Counted from the stretch's first letter, positions 53,288 to 62,952 are shown. The stretch is 64,000 nt of DNA from Streptomyces sp. NBC_00582 (GCF_036345155.1 NZ_CP107772.1:4340001-4404000); one strand, 5' to 3'. Translations and numbers: made by a program. The notes: generated by a model not told the origin, from the letters alone.

Positions 53288-54172
53288 TCAGCCCGCGAGG
53301 ATCTCGCGCGCCAGCTTCGCCGTCTCGGTCGGCGTCTTGCCGACCTTGACGCCGGCGGCCTCGAGGGCCTCCTTCTTCGCGGCGGCGGTACCGGAGGAGC
53401 CGGAGACGATGGCGCCCGCGTGGCCCATGGTCTTGCCCTCGGGCGCGGTGAAGCCCGCGACGTAGCCGACGACCGGCTTCTTCACGTTCTCCTTGATGAA
53501 GGCCGCGGCGCGCTCCTCGGCGTCGCCACCGATCTCACCGATCATCACGATCAGGTCGGTGTCGGGGTCGGCCTCGAACGCGGCGAGCGCGTCGATGTGG
53601 GTCGTGCCGATGACGGGGTCGCCACCGATGCCCACCGCCGACGAGAAGCCGATGTCACGCAGCTCGTACATCATCTGGTACGTCAGCGTGCCGGACTTCG
53701 AGACCAGGCCGATACGGCCCGGCTTGGTGATGTCGCCCGGGATGATGCCGGCGTTCGACTGACCCGGGGTGATCAGACCCGGGCAGTTCGGGCCGATGAT
53801 GCGGGTCTTGTTGCCCTTGGACACGGCGTACGCGTAGAACGCGGCCGAGTCGTGGACGGCGATGCCCTCGGTGATGACGACCGCGAGGGGGATCTCGGCG
53901 TCGATCGCCTCGACGACGGCGGCCTTCGCGAAGGCCGGCGGCACGAAGAGGACGGAGACGTTGGCGCCCGTCTTCTCGATCGCCTCGGCGACCGTGCCGA
54001 AGACCGGGATGTCGTTGCCGTCGATGTCGACGGACGTGCCGGCCTTGCGGGGGTTCACGCCGCCGACGATGTTCGTGCCGTCGGCCAGCATGAGCTTGGT
54101 GTGCTTCATGCCCGTGGCACCGGTCATGCCCTGGACGATGACCTTGCTGTCCTTGTTGAGGAAGATAGCCAT
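53288..54172 (-). CDS. sucD: Succinyl-CoA ligase alpha subunit
   Basis: A 294-residue subunit of succinyl-CoA synthetase (TCA cycle substrate-level phosphorylation). CoA-binding region [49 protein letters not shown], and the phospho-His in [13 protein letters not shown] start, 21 bases after sucC. Confidence 0.97.
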   Translation of the reverse strand: MAIFLNKDSKVIVQGMTGATGMKHTKLMLADGTNIVGGVNPRKAGTSVDIDGNDIPVFGTVAEAIEKTGANVSVLFVPPAFAKAAVVEAIDAEIPLAVVITEGIAVHDSAAFYAYAVSKGNKTRIIGPNCPGLITPGQSNAGIIPGDITKPGRIGLVSKSGTLTYQMMYELRDIGFSSAVGIGGDPVIGTTHIDALAAFEADPDTDLIVMIGEIGGDAEERAAAFIKENVKKPVVGYVAGFTAPEGKTMGHAGAIVSGSSGTAAAKKEALEAAGVKVGKTPTETAKLAREILAG

Positions 54173-54193
54173 GGCTGTGGTGTCCCTCGTCCC

Positions 54194-55372
54194 TTACTTC
54201 GCGGCCGCGAGCTCGGCGGCCTTGTCGGCCGCGCCGTCCATGGTGTCCACGCGCTGGACCAGCGGGTGGTTGGCGTCGGAGAGGATCTGACGACCCAGCT
54301 CGGCGTTGTTGCCGTCCAGACGCACGACGAGCGGCTTGGTGACGTCCTCGCCGCGGTCCTCCAGGAGCTTCAGCGCCTGCACGATGCCGTTGGCGACCTC
54401 GTCGCACGCGGTGATGCCGCCGAAGACGTTGACGAAGACCGACTTGACGTCCGGGTCGCCGAGGATGATCTCGAGACCGTTGGCCATGACGGCCGCGGAG
54501 GCGCCGCCGCCGATGTCGAGGAAGTTGGCGGGCTTGACGCCACCGTGGTTCTCACCGGCGTACGCGACGACGTCGAGGGTGCTCATGACGAGACCCGCGC
54601 CGTTGCCGATGATGCCGACCTCGCCGTCGAGCTTGACGTAGTTGAGGTTCTTCTCCTTGGCGGCGGCCTCGAGCGGGTTGGCCGACGCCTTGTCCTGGAG
54701 GGCCTCGTGCTCCGGCTGACGGAACTCGGCGTTCTCGTCCAGGGAGACCTTGCCGTCCAGGGCGATGACGTCACCGGAGGCGACCTTGGCCAGCGGGTTG
54801 ACCTCGACCAGGAGGGCGTCCTCCTTGATGAAGGTGTCCCACAGCTTGACCAGGACGTTCACGACCTTGTCCGCGACCTCGGCCGGGAACTTGGCGGCCG
54901 CGACGATCTCGCGGGCCTTCTCCTCGGTGACACCCTCGTTGGCGTCGATCGGCGTCTTGGCGACGGCCTCCGGACGGGTGGCCGCCACCTCCTCGATCTC
55001 CATGCCGCCCTCGACGGACGCGATGGAGAGGAAGGTGCGGTTGGCACGGTCGAGGAGGAAGGAGACGTAGTACTCCTCCACGATCTCGGGCGCGGTCTCG
55101 GCGATCATCACCTTGTGGACCGTGTGGCCCTTGATGTCCATGCCGAGGATGTTGGTGGCGTGCTCCACGGCCTCGTCGGCGGTGGCGGCGAGCTTCACGC
55201 CACCGGCCTTGCCACGGCCGCCGACCTTCACCTGGGCCTTGACGACAGACTTGCCACCGAGGCGCTCGGTGGCTGCGCGGGCCGCCTCAGGCGTGTCGAT
55301 GACTTCACCGGCCAGCACCGGTACATCGTGCTTGGCGAAGAGGTCCCTCGCCTGGTACTCGAACAGGTCCAC
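54194..55372 (-). CDS. sucC: Succinyl-CoA ligase beta subunit
   Basis: A 392-residue ATP-grasp subunit. Signatures: [20 protein letters not shown] at the N-terminus, [27 protein letters not shown], and [20 protein letters not shown]. The specificity (ATP or GTP) is not decided from sequence alone. First gene of sucC-sucD. Confidence 0.97.
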   Translation of the reverse strand: MDLFEYQARDLFAKHDVPVLAGEVIDTPEAARAATERLGGKSVVKAQVKVGGRGKAGGVKLAATADEAVEHATNILGMDIKGHTVHKVMIAETAPEIVEEYYVSFLLDRANRTFLSIASVEGGMEIEEVAATRPEAVAKTPIDANEGVTEEKAREIVAAAKFPAEVADKVVNVLVKLWDTFIKEDALLVEVNPLAKVASGDVIALDGKVSLDENAEFRQPEHEALQDKASANPLEAAAKEKNLNYVKLDGEVGIIGNGAGLVMSTLDVVAYAGENHGGVKPANFLDIGGGASAAVMANGLEIILGDPDVKSVFVNVFGGITACDEVANGIVQALKLLEDRGEDVTKPLVVRLDGNNAELGRQILSDANHPLVQRVDTMDGAADKAAELAAAK

Positions 55373-55819
55373 GCGCTTCCGTCCCTATCAGTGATCTAGC
55401 GGTTCGTTGGATGCGTGGGCGTGCCGCGAAGGGCAACGTGACGTCCGCATGGGTCACAGGGGAAGCGCACACGGTGTCCGAGCGCGCGGCATGTCCGTCT
55501 CGCAGGTTATCGCCGCTTGCGGGGAGGCCCTAAATCGAGGGTCACACCCAAGCGGTGATACCTGTCACACGATGCCGCACTCACTGACACGCAGTGTCGC
55601 GCGTGCGGGGCCTCACCGGGTTGGGGTTGACCCGGTGAGGCCCCTTGACCAGCCCTTACAGGGGCTCGGGGCGAGCGGTCCCCACCCCAATGGGGACCCC
55701 TCACCCCCCTCCGCGGGACGCCACCCGAACAGTCCGACGGCTTTCGTCCGTCCGGGCCGACGACCTCACGAAGACCATGGATGCGCCGGGGAGGCGCAGG
55801 GCGCTCGGGCGCCGAGCGA
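55373..55819. other. Intergenic region: sucC leader side and terminator
   Basis: No gene recognised. The left half is the sucCD upstream region, with no clear promoter word that I would defend. The right half holds the hairpin described at 55607-55644. Confidence 0.5.
55607..55644 (-). terminator. Terminator downstream of the 55820 gene
   Basis: Perfect 14-base stem GGGGCCTCACCGGG / CCCGGTGAGGCCCC with a ten-base loop, between that gene's stop and the start of sucC. Confidence 0.82.
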
Positions 55820-56344
55820 TCAGACGGGGTGGGGGCCGGCCGCGAAGGGGGCGATCTCGATCTCGGTGCCGTGTGCCGGATCGTCCGTCCGCCGGATCAG
55901 GCCGTGCGTGCACGGCTCCGCCGCGCCGAGGCCCCCGTCGGTGTACGGCCGTGCGTCGCCGACCACGCCGTACGCCGGCCCGTGCGCGTCCACGACGGCC
56001 CGACCGGCGACCGGCACCACCCCGTGCACGGCCGCCCCGGGTGCGGCGAGCCCGCCCGCGTCGGCTCCCGTCGCGGCCCCGGCTCCCGTCGCGGCCCCGG
56101 GCTCGGTCTTCGTCGCGGCGCGCAGGGCCTTCTCCGCGCGGGCGGCCCTGGCGCCCTGGATGACCCGGGCGGCTCCGTTGCGCGCCCTGGCCGCGGCCTT
56201 GGAGCGGATGTGGGTGACGGTGGCGGTGCCGTCGGCCGGGTTGGCGACGGTGTCCGTGACGGCGCCGAACGCCCAGCCGGCGCCGGTGCGGGGGGCTGTC
56301 ACGGGGGAACGGCGAATGTCGTTGTTCATGCGTGCGTCGTTCAT
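55820..56344 (-). CDS. Hypothetical Ala-rich protein
   Basis: A 174-residue frame with no recognised domain. It has an Arg/Ala-rich helix (IRSKAAARARNGAARVIQGA) and a Gly/Ala-rich middle with small repeats, and no TM segment. The start region is duplicated: ATGAACGACGCACGC is followed directly by a second ATGAAC, so initiation could be at 56344 or 56329; AAAGGA lies upstream. A strong terminator follows, which supports a real transcript. Confidence 0.5.
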   Translation of the reverse strand: MNDARMNNDIRRSPVTAPRTGAGWAFGAVTDTVANPADGTATVTHIRSKAAARARNGAARVIQGARAARAEKALRAATKTEPGAATGAGAATGADAGGLAAPGAAVHGVVPVAGRAVVDAHGPAYGVVGDARPYTDGGLGAAEPCTHGLIRRTDDPAHGTEIEIAPFAAGPHPV

Positions 56345-56487
56345 GCGTGCGTCAGATCCTTTGAGAGGGTCCGAGCCTTCGGAAGGCTGGGGGACGTTCC
56401 GGCGCCGGAGAGGGAGCTCCGGCGGGTGGGCAGACCTGTTCCACCCCCGCGCGGCAGGTCTGCAGCGAGGGAAGGGGCTGCCCCGTC

Positions 56488-57396
56488 CTAGCCGGGGAAG
56501 ACCGGAACGTCCCGGTACCTGTCGCGGGTCTCGGCCGCGCCCGACCGCACGGCACCGCCGGACACCAGCGGCACCGGCACCGCGTACGAGGCCGTCACGG
56601 CGTGCGTGTCGCCGTGCCGCGAGGCCCCGCCGCCGAGCGCGGACGCACCGCTCAGCAGACCGCTGGGCACACCGCCGGGCGCGCGGGGCGCGGGGACCTG
56701 GCCGGCGCGCACGGGCACCGGGCTGTGCGACGCCGCGCTCCGGCCGGCCACCCCACCGAGGACGGGGGCGGGGGCGGGCACCACGGGACGGTACGACACC
56801 GTGGCCGCGTGGGCCGCCTCGTGCCCCGGGGAAGCGTGCCGGGAGCGGTCCTCGTGAGGCGTCGAAGGCACCGGGGCGTCCGGCACGGGCGCCTGCGTGA
56901 CCGGCACCGGAAGGGGCTGCACCGGCAGGGTCTGCACCGGAAGCGCGGGCGGCTCGGAGACGTCCGGCAGATCCGTCGCATCGCCGAGGTCGGGCAGAGC
57001 CGGCAGCTCCGGCACCGACGGGAGGGGCAGTTCCGCGGCGACCCGCGCCACCTGCCCGGTCACCGTCGTCACGACCTCACGCACGGGACGCAGCACCCGG
57101 TCGGCGTCCACCACGAGAGGCGAGGACGGCGCAGACGTGGAAGCGGGAGGGGTCGTCACGGCCGAAGCCGTCCGCGACACCTGGGACGTCAGGTCCGTCA
57201 CGACCGACGGCGTTCCCTCCGCCGCCTGCGCCTGACCCCCGCACAGCAGGCCGAACGCGAGCAACCCGCCCACCAGCAGCGCCAGTTGGAGCACACGCCG
57301 CCCGGCCGCCTCACGCAGAACACGCAGAGCGGCACCGGGCACAAGGGCGGGCGAGGTCAAGAAGGGAGGATCCTCCCGTGCGACGGAACGTGCCAC
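56488..57396 (-). CDS. Secreted Pro/Val-rich protein, unknown
   Basis: About 302 residues: a short basic N-terminus, one hydrophobic export segment (VLQLALLVGGLLAFGLLCGG ending AQA-A), then a long low-complexity domain rich in Pro, Val, Leu and Ala (LPVQTLPVQPLPVPVTQAPV). Likely exported and extended, perhaps wall-associated. GTG 57396 is favoured by AAGGATCG just upstream. No catalytic motif. It follows the VWA gene after a tandem-repeat spacer. Confidence 0.65.
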   Translation of the reverse strand: MARSVAREDPPFLTSPALVPGAALRVLREAAGRRVLQLALLVGGLLAFGLLCGGQAQAAEGTPSVVTDLTSQVSRTASAVTTPPASTSAPSSPLVVDADRVLRPVREVVTTVTGQVARVAAELPLPSVPELPALPDLGDATDLPDVSEPPALPVQTLPVQPLPVPVTQAPVPDAPVPSTPHEDRSRHASPGHEAAHAATVSYRPVVPAPAPVLGGVAGRSAASHSPVPVRAGQVPAPRAPGGVPSGLLSGASALGGGASRHGDTHAVTASYAVPVPLVSGGAVRSGAAETRDRYRDVPVFPG

Positions 57397-57516
57397 CGAT
57401 CCTTGCACGCGAATCCCGTGCCGACCCAACCGCCGGGGTACCGATGTGCCCGCATGTCATCCATGTCCCTTTTGGCGATGGGGGTGTGACGACACGGAGG
57501 AGGCGGCGCGGAGGGG

Positions 57517-57650
57517 ACGACACGGATGTGACGGCAGGGAGGGGACGGCGCGGAGCGGACGACACGGATGTGACGACAGGGAGGGGACGGCGCGGAGCGG
57601 ACGACACGGATGTGACGACAGGGAGGGGACGGCGCGGAGCGGACGGCGCG
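57517..57650. repeat. 42-base tandem repeats
   Basis: Three and a fraction copies of a 42-base unit beginning ACGACACGGATGTGAC (57517, 57559, 57601), the last degenerate. The unit is divisible by three, so frames on both strands stay open. It fills the space between the VWA gene and the secreted-protein gene. Confidence 0.88.
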
Positions 57651-57654
57651 GATG

Positions 57655-58818
57655 TCACACGGTGTCCGGGACGGGAAGCGGCCGCTTCTCGAGCGCCGCC
57701 GCCATCACTTCCGGGAACAGATCCGGTGTGCAGGCGAACGCCGGCACACCGAGGGCCGCGAGCGCGGCCGCGTGCTCCCGGTCGTAGGCCGGAGCCCCCT
57801 CGTCCGAGAGTGCCAGGAGGGCCACGAACTGCACTCCCGCCCCCTTCATCGCCGCGACCCGCTTCAGCATCTCGTCGCGTATGCCGCCCTCGTAGAGATC
57901 GCTGATGAGGACGACGACCGTCTCGGCGGGCCGCGTGATGTGCGACTGGCAGTACGCGAGCGCCCGGTTGATGTCCGTACCGCCGCCGAGCCGGGTGCCG
58001 AAGAGGACGTCGACGGGGTCGGCCAGTTGGTCGGTGAGATCGACGACCGCGGTGTCGAACACGACGAGCCGGGTGTCGATCGACCGCATCGAGGCGAGCA
58101 CCGCCCCGAAGACGGCGGCGTGGACGACGGAGGCCGCCATCGACCCCGACTGGTCGACGCAGAGGACGACCTCCTTCTTCAGGGACCGCGCCGCCCGCCC
58201 GTGTCCGACCAGCCGCTCCGGCACGACCGTGCCGTGTTCGGGCAGGTAGTGCCTGAGGTTGGCGGCGATCGTGCGGTTCCAGTCGATGTCGTGATGGCGT
58301 GGCCGGTGGACACGGGCGCTGCGGTCGAGGGCACCGGTGAGGGTGGCCCGGGTCCGCGTGGCGAGCCGCTTCTCCAGGTCCGCCACCACCTTGCGCACGA
58401 CGGCCCGAGCCGTCTCCTTCACCGTCTCCGGCATCGCCTTGCCGAGCGAGAGCAGTGTGCCGACGAGATGGACGTCGGCCTCGACCGCCTCGAGCATCTC
58501 CGGCTCCAGCAGCAGCGTCGACAGCCCGAGCCGGTCGATGGCGTCACGCTGCATCACCTGGACGACGGAGGTGGGGAAGTACGTCCGGATGTCGCCGAGC
58601 CACCGCGCCACGGACGGCGCCGACGCCCCGAGCCCCGCCGAACGGTCCCTTCCCGCCGCCGGGCGCTCCGTCTTCCCGTAGAGCGCGCTGAGCGCCCCGT
58701 CCATCGCCGCGTCCCGCCCGGACAGCTCCTGCCCGGTACCGTCCGCCGCGTCCCCACCGAGCACCAGCCGCCACCGCCGCAGCCGCTCCTGCCCCGGACC
58801 GATCGAATCGACGGTCAT
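57655..58818 (-). CDS. VWA domain-containing protein
   Basis: A 387-residue protein. The C-terminal half is a von Willebrand factor A domain with an intact metal-ion site: VVLCVDQSGSMAASV (D-x-S-x-S), GGGTDINRAL and LISDLYEGG. The N-terminal half is helical and unassigned. In MoxR-linked operons such proteins act with the AAA+ ATPase, probably as substrate or complex adaptors. The ATG overlaps the DUF5682 stop by four bases. Confidence 0.9.
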   Translation of the reverse strand: MTVDSIGPGQERLRRWRLVLGGDAADGTGQELSGRDAAMDGALSALYGKTERPAAGRDRSAGLGASAPSVARWLGDIRTYFPTSVVQVMQRDAIDRLGLSTLLLEPEMLEAVEADVHLVGTLLSLGKAMPETVKETARAVVRKVVADLEKRLATRTRATLTGALDRSARVHRPRHHDIDWNRTIAANLRHYLPEHGTVVPERLVGHGRAARSLKKEVVLCVDQSGSMAASVVHAAVFGAVLASMRSIDTRLVVFDTAVVDLTDQLADPVDVLFGTRLGGGTDINRALAYCQSHITRPAETVVVLISDLYEGGIRDEMLKRVAAMKGAGVQFVALLALSDEGAPAYDREHAAALAALGVPAFACTPDLFPEVMAAALEKRPLPVPDTV

Positions 58819-61454
58819 CCCACCACCCCCGCAAGGTCGTTGTCCTCGGTGCCTTCGGTGTCGTCGGTGCCTTCGGTTCCTTCGGTGTCCTCGGTGCCTG
58901 CGGTGCCTTCGGTGCGCGCGGTGCCCCCGGTGTCCACGGTGCCTTCGGTGCCTCCGGTGCCTGCGGTGTCCTCGGTGCCTTCGGTGCGTTCGCTGCCCCC
59001 GGTGTTTTCGGGGCCCCCTGAGTTCGCACCGGAGTCGCCCCCCAGTCCCAGCAGCAGCCGCACCACCGGCAGGACCGCGTCGGCCCGCCCGGTATCGAGC
59101 TCGGAGGCGAACCCGGGCACTCCCGCCCCCGGCCCCACCACCGCACTCACCCGCTCCCCCGGCCCCCGCCGCACCAACTCGCCGAGCGTTCTGCGCACCC
59201 CCGGCTCATACGCCGAGAACGTCCGCCGCAGCAGCGGCAGCACATCCGTGAACGCCTCCGCCGGCACCCGGGTGAGCCATCCGTCGACCAGCCCCAGCAA
59301 CCGCTCGTCGTGCACGAGCAGCAGCCCGCCCCCGGATCCGCCGCCGACGAAGCCCTCGATCCACGCGGCCGCCTCTCCGGGCGGCGTCCCGGGCGACAGG
59401 GCGAGCCCCATGAGCCGGGCCGCCTCCTCCTGACCGACCTCCCCGCCGTCCAGCAACAGGCGCACCACCCGGCCCCGGACGACGCCCGCGACCCGATCCC
59501 GCCCCGCCAGCCTGCGCAACACCCCCCACCAGCGCGCCCGCAACTGCCCGCCGCCGTCCGCCTTCCCGTCGCCCGCGGAGGCGGCTCCGCCGACCTGCGG
59601 TGTCCCGGCCGGGTCGGAATCCGCAACGGCAGCCCCCCGCAGCCCCGCCGTCTCCTCCAGCAACCCCACCGCCCCGTGCACCGCGTCCACATGGCGCCGC
59701 ATCTCCTCCGCCGCGTCCGCGTCCAGGCCGGTGCAGGCCGGCGGCAGACCGACGAAGACGCGCTCGGCGAGGCCCTCGGCGACCTCCGTCAGCGCACCGG
59801 TGTCGGTCCCGCGTACGTCGCCGTAGCGCAGGGAGCGGACCAGCGCGGGCAGGGCCTGGGCGAGATGGCCGACGTCGGTGTCGAGCGCCGCCCGGTCGCT
59901 GAGGACCCGCATCACGGTGGGCAGCGCGTCGGGAAGCCCGGCCAGCAGACAGCGCTCGGCGAGGGCGGTCACCTCGGCGAGGCCCCTCGCGGTGACGGCG
60001 TCCGCCTCCGTCCTCGCGGTCGCCGCGGCGCGGACGGTCGTCCCCCACACCCCGGCCTCGGCGACCCGCACGGACAGCTCCGGTTCCCAGCGCAGTCGCC
60101 AGGTCTCCCGGAAGGTCCCCGTACCGCCGCGCGAGACGGCCGGCTCGCCCCACTCCACGCCCAGCAGCCGCAGCCGGTGCAGCAGTCTGCTGCGCCCGGC
60201 GTCGGTCTCCTTGCGCAGATCGAGCTCCATCTCCCGCTCGGCCGCCTCCGGCTTGAGCCGCAGCCGGCGCTGCGCCCGGTCGAGGTCGCGCTGGAGCGGC
60301 ACCGCCGGCGCACCGGCCGGCACCTCCCCCAGCACGTCCCCGATCATCAGCCGGTCCCGCACCAGCGCCAGGGGCACGTCCGACCCGTCGCACAGCACGG
60401 CCCGTACCGCGTCGGTGGTCTCGCTCAGGCCGGGCAGCGGCCGACCGCGCAGGGCGGCGAGCGTCCCGGCCAGCCGGACCGCCTCGATGACATGCGCCGG
60501 GGACACGATCCGGTCCTCCGCGCGGAGCAGCCCGGCCACCTTGGTCAGCCATCGCTCGACCGGCCGGTCCGGCGCACCGAACAGATGCGCGTACCAGCCG
60601 GGCGAGTCGATCCCCGCCCCGTATCCCCCGTCCCGTGCCAGCCTGCGGTGGGTCCACGGCACCCAGGTCAGCTCGGCCCTGACCTTGGCGAGCCCCTTCA
60701 GCAGAGCCCGGTCGTCGGCGACGGCGGCCTTCCGGCGCAGGGCCGGCACATGCCAGGCCCCGCACACCACGGCCACCCCGTCGTCACCGAACTCCTTTTG
60801 CGCCGCCCGCACTTGGAGCCGCATGTAGGCCTCCCGCGCGAGCTCCCGGGTCTCCTCCGCGCCCTCGTACGTCTCCCGCACCGCCGTCATGGCCTCCTCG
60901 ACGGCGGCGAAGGGCGCGAGCGGGTCGTGTCCGCCCGCGCCCCGGTGTTCGACGACGTCCTCCCACCAGCGTTCGGCGTCGTCGTACCCGGCGGCCTCGG
61001 CGAGCGCGCCGAGCGGATCGACGCGTACGCCGTCGCCCGGCGCGCCGCCGTGTTCCTCCGCGGCCCGTCCTCCGCCCTCGTCCGCCCGGCCGTCCCAGGC
61101 CAGGGTGTGGGTGGCGGGGAGGTCGATGAAGCGGGCCGGAACGCCCCGCTCCAGCGCCCAGCGCAGCGCCACCCACTCGGGAGAGAACTCGGCCATCGGC
61201 CAGAACGCGGAGCGTCCCGGCTCGTCGACGGCGTGGGCGAGCAGCGCGACCGGCGGCCGCATCGCCCGCCCGGCGGCGAGGGGGATCAGCGGGTCGGCCT
61301 CGGGCGGCCCTTCGATCAGCACGGTCCGGGGCCGGGCGGCCTCCAGCGCCGCCCGCACCGCCCGCGCCGATCCGGGTCCGTGATGCCGCACGCCGAGCAG
61401 CAGCGGCCGGCGCGCGTCAACGGCCGGCCGGCCGCTCTCGTGGATCCCCGTCAT
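58815..61454 (-). CDS. DUF5682 family protein
   Basis: An 879-residue protein recognised as DUF5682 by its N-terminus (LLLGVRHHGPGSARAVRAAL, TVLIEGPPEADPLIPLA), which is distantly like TraB/erythromycin-esterase-type H-H-G proteins, and by its position between MoxR and VWA genes. The long helical middle is unassigned. The last ~45 residues are G-T-E/D repeats encoded by a 9-base tandem array (about 58840-59000) and are probably disordered and variable in length. Activity unknown. Confidence 0.85.
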   Translation of the reverse strand: MTGIHESGRPAVDARRPLLLGVRHHGPGSARAVRAALEAARPRTVLIEGPPEADPLIPLAAGRAMRPPVALLAHAVDEPGRSAFWPMAEFSPEWVALRWALERGVPARFIDLPATHTLAWDGRADEGGGRAAEEHGGAPGDGVRVDPLGALAEAAGYDDAERWWEDVVEHRGAGGHDPLAPFAAVEEAMTAVRETYEGAEETRELAREAYMRLQVRAAQKEFGDDGVAVVCGAWHVPALRRKAAVADDRALLKGLAKVRAELTWVPWTHRRLARDGGYGAGIDSPGWYAHLFGAPDRPVERWLTKVAGLLRAEDRIVSPAHVIEAVRLAGTLAALRGRPLPGLSETTDAVRAVLCDGSDVPLALVRDRLMIGDVLGEVPAGAPAVPLQRDLDRAQRRLRLKPEAAEREMELDLRKETDAGRSRLLHRLRLLGVEWGEPAVSRGGTGTFRETWRLRWEPELSVRVAEAGVWGTTVRAAATARTEADAVTARGLAEVTALAERCLLAGLPDALPTVMRVLSDRAALDTDVGHLAQALPALVRSLRYGDVRGTDTGALTEVAEGLAERVFVGLPPACTGLDADAAEEMRRHVDAVHGAVGLLEETAGLRGAAVADSDPAGTPQVGGAASAGDGKADGGGQLRARWWGVLRRLAGRDRVAGVVRGRVVRLLLDGGEVGQEEAARLMGLALSPGTPPGEAAAWIEGFVGGGSGGGLLLVHDERLLGLVDGWLTRVPAEAFTDVLPLLRRTFSAYEPGVRRTLGELVRRGPGERVSAVVGPGAGVPGFASELDTGRADAVLPVVRLLLGLGGDSGANSGGPENTGGSERTEGTEDTAGTGGTEGTVDTGGTARTEGTAGTEDTEGTEGTDDTEGTEDNDLAGVVG

Positions 61455-61485
61455 CGCTTCCCCCCGTCATCCCGTCCGTGTCGCT

Positions 61486-61590
61486 GCGTACGTCCCGCGT
61501 CGTACGTCGTCGCGTCGTACGTCGTCGCGTCATACGTCGTCGCGTCATACGTCGATGCGTCGTACGTCGTCGCGTCTCACGTCGTCGCTG
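61486..61590. repeat. 15-base tandem repeats between moxR and DUF5682
   Basis: Seven units of CGTACGTCGTCGCGT with a few changes (CATACG, CTCACG), exactly in register from 61486 to 61590. They end 32 bases before the DUF5682 start. The unit keeps all frames open. Confidence 0.88.
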
Positions 61591-61644
61591 CGTGTGTCGC
61601 TCCCGCGGACGTCGCTCCCGCGCAAGGCATTCCTGCGGACGTCC

Positions 61645-61758
61645 TCACGCACGCGGCCAGCGCGAGTCCTTGTCCTCGTTCCTGTGGTTCATGTCCTCAC
61701 CCCCCTTCGGTGCCGGTCGCAGCAGCGGCCATCTCGAGTCCTTGTCGTTCCGGTTCAC
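61645..61758 (-). CDS. Predicted 37-residue microprotein with a repeated peptide
   Basis: The GTG at 61758 overlaps the moxR stop (GTGA), and GGAGGTGA, a perfect Shine-Dalgarno, lies in the last moxR codons. The frame encodes VNRNDKDSRWP, a linker, then MNHRNEDKDSRWPRA. The two halves differ by whole-codon insertions (His, Glu) and synonymous Arg codons (CGG/AGG, AGA/CGC), as expected if the peptide is under selection. The second copy has its own ATG (61692) and GGGGGGTGAGG site. No known family. Confidence 0.6.
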   Translation of the reverse strand: MNRNDKDSRWPLLRPAPKGGEDMNHRNEDKDSRWPRA

Positions 61759-62885
61759 GCACTCACCTCCCTGCAGGCGCGGTAGAAGTCGCTCCAGCCG
61801 TCGCGTTCGCGGAGCACCGTCTCCAGGTACTCCTGCCAGACGACCCGGTCGGCGGCCGGATCGCGGACGACCGCGCCGAGGATTCCCGCGGCCAGGTCGT
61901 CGGGCCGCAGCACGCCGTCGCCGAAGTGCGCGGCCAGGGCGAGACCGCTGGTGACGACGGAGATGGCTTCGGCCGTGGACAACGTGCCGGTGGGAGACTT
62001 CAGCTTGGTACGGCCGTCGGCGGTGATGCCGTCGCGCAGTTCGCGGAAGACGGTCACCACGCGGCGGATCTCGTCGACCCCGTGCGGCACGGCCGGCAGC
62101 TCGAGGGAGCGGCCGATCTGGTCGACACGCCGCGCCACGATGTCGACCTCGGCGTCGACACTCGCGGGCAGCGGCAGCACCACCGTGTTGAAGCGGCGGC
62201 GCAGAGCGCTGGACAGTTCGTTGACCCCGCGGTCCCGATCGTTGGCAGTGGCGATCAGGTTGAAGCCGCGGACCGCCTGAACCTCCTGCCCCAGTTCAGG
62301 AATCGGCAGCGTCTTCTCCGACAGGATGGTGATGAGTGTGTCCTGAACGTCGGCCGGGACGCGAGTCAATTCCTCGACGCGGACCGTCGTGCCGTCCGCC
62401 ATGGCGCGCATGACGGGGCTGGGGACGAGGGCGTCCGGGCTCGGGCCGTGCGCCAGGAGCTGCGCGTAGTTCCAGCCGTAGCGGATCGCCTCCTCCGGGG
62501 TGCCCGCCGTGCCCTGCACGAGCAGGGTCGAGTCGCCGCTGACCGCCGCGGCCAGATGCTCGGAGACCCAGGTCTTGGCGGTGCCGGGCACGCCGAGCAG
62601 CAGCAGGGCGCGGTCGGTGGCGAGCGTGCTGACGGCCACCTCGACGATGCGGCGCGGGCCCACGTACTTCGGGGTGATCGCGGTGCCGTCGGGCAGGGTG
62701 CCGCCGAGGAGGTAGGTGGCGACGGCCCACGGCGACAGCTTCCAGCGGGCCGGGCGTGGGCGGTCGTCCTGGGCGGCGAGCGCGGTGAGTTCATCGGCGA
62801 AGGCGTGTTCGGCGTGCGGCCGCAACGCCTCCGTGGGCTGCGTCGGACCGGGTTTCGTGAACGTCGGGTCTGCGGACACGGACAT
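61755..62885 (-). CDS. MoxR-family AAA+ ATPase
   Basis: A 376-residue AAA+ protein. Walker A is LLLGVPGTAKTWVSE, the Walker B/sensor region VRVEELTRVPADVQDTLI, sensor 1 NLIATANDRDRGVN, and the Arg finger ELSSALRRRFN. MoxR ATPases act as chaperone-like motors with VWA proteins. ATG 62885 follows GGAGGGGGAC. Head of the moxR-microprotein-DUF5682-VWA operon; its promoter carries a near-consensus damage-type motif. Confidence 0.9.
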   Translation of the reverse strand: MSVSADPTFTKPGPTQPTEALRPHAEHAFADELTALAAQDDRPRPARWKLSPWAVATYLLGGTLPDGTAITPKYVGPRRIVEVAVSTLATDRALLLLGVPGTAKTWVSEHLAAAVSGDSTLLVQGTAGTPEEAIRYGWNYAQLLAHGPSPDALVPSPVMRAMADGTTVRVEELTRVPADVQDTLITILSEKTLPIPELGQEVQAVRGFNLIATANDRDRGVNELSSALRRRFNTVVLPLPASVDAEVDIVARRVDQIGRSLELPAVPHGVDEIRRVVTVFRELRDGITADGRTKLKSPTGTLSTAEAISVVTSGLALAAHFGDGVLRPDDLAAGILGAVVRDPAADRVVWQEYLETVLRERDGWSDFYRACREVSA

Positions 62886-62929
62886 GGCTGAGGTCCCCCT
62901 CCAGCTCGGCCGGTTCGGGTCTGGTGTCC

Positions 62930-62952
62930 ACCGTGCACCACACCACTGACAA
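62930..62952 (-). promoter_or_regulatory. Damage-type promoter of the moxR operon (near consensus)
   Basis: On the minus strand TTGTCAGTG (62944-62952) is followed by eight bases and CACGGT. It matches TTGTCAGTG-N8-TANNNT, the RecA-NDp/PafBC-type promoter, except for C in place of T at the first -10 base. The moxR start is 44 bases further on with a normal ribosome site. Confidence 0.65.

Noticed and set aside
57311..57658. Minus-strand 115-codon frame with 14-residue repeats starting at the VWA stop
   Set aside because: Third-position GC is well below that of real genes here, it overlaps the start of the secreted-protein gene, and it is explained by a 42-base repeat whose length keeps frames open.
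61486..61590. CRISPR array
   Set aside because: The 15-base units are directly tandem with no spacers and no cas genes are near.
59310..62891. Plus-strand 1193-codon open frame across DUF5682, the repeats and moxR
   Set aside because: It runs opposite two well-supported genes and has shadow-type composition; its VVASYVVASYV stretch is only the 15-base repeat.
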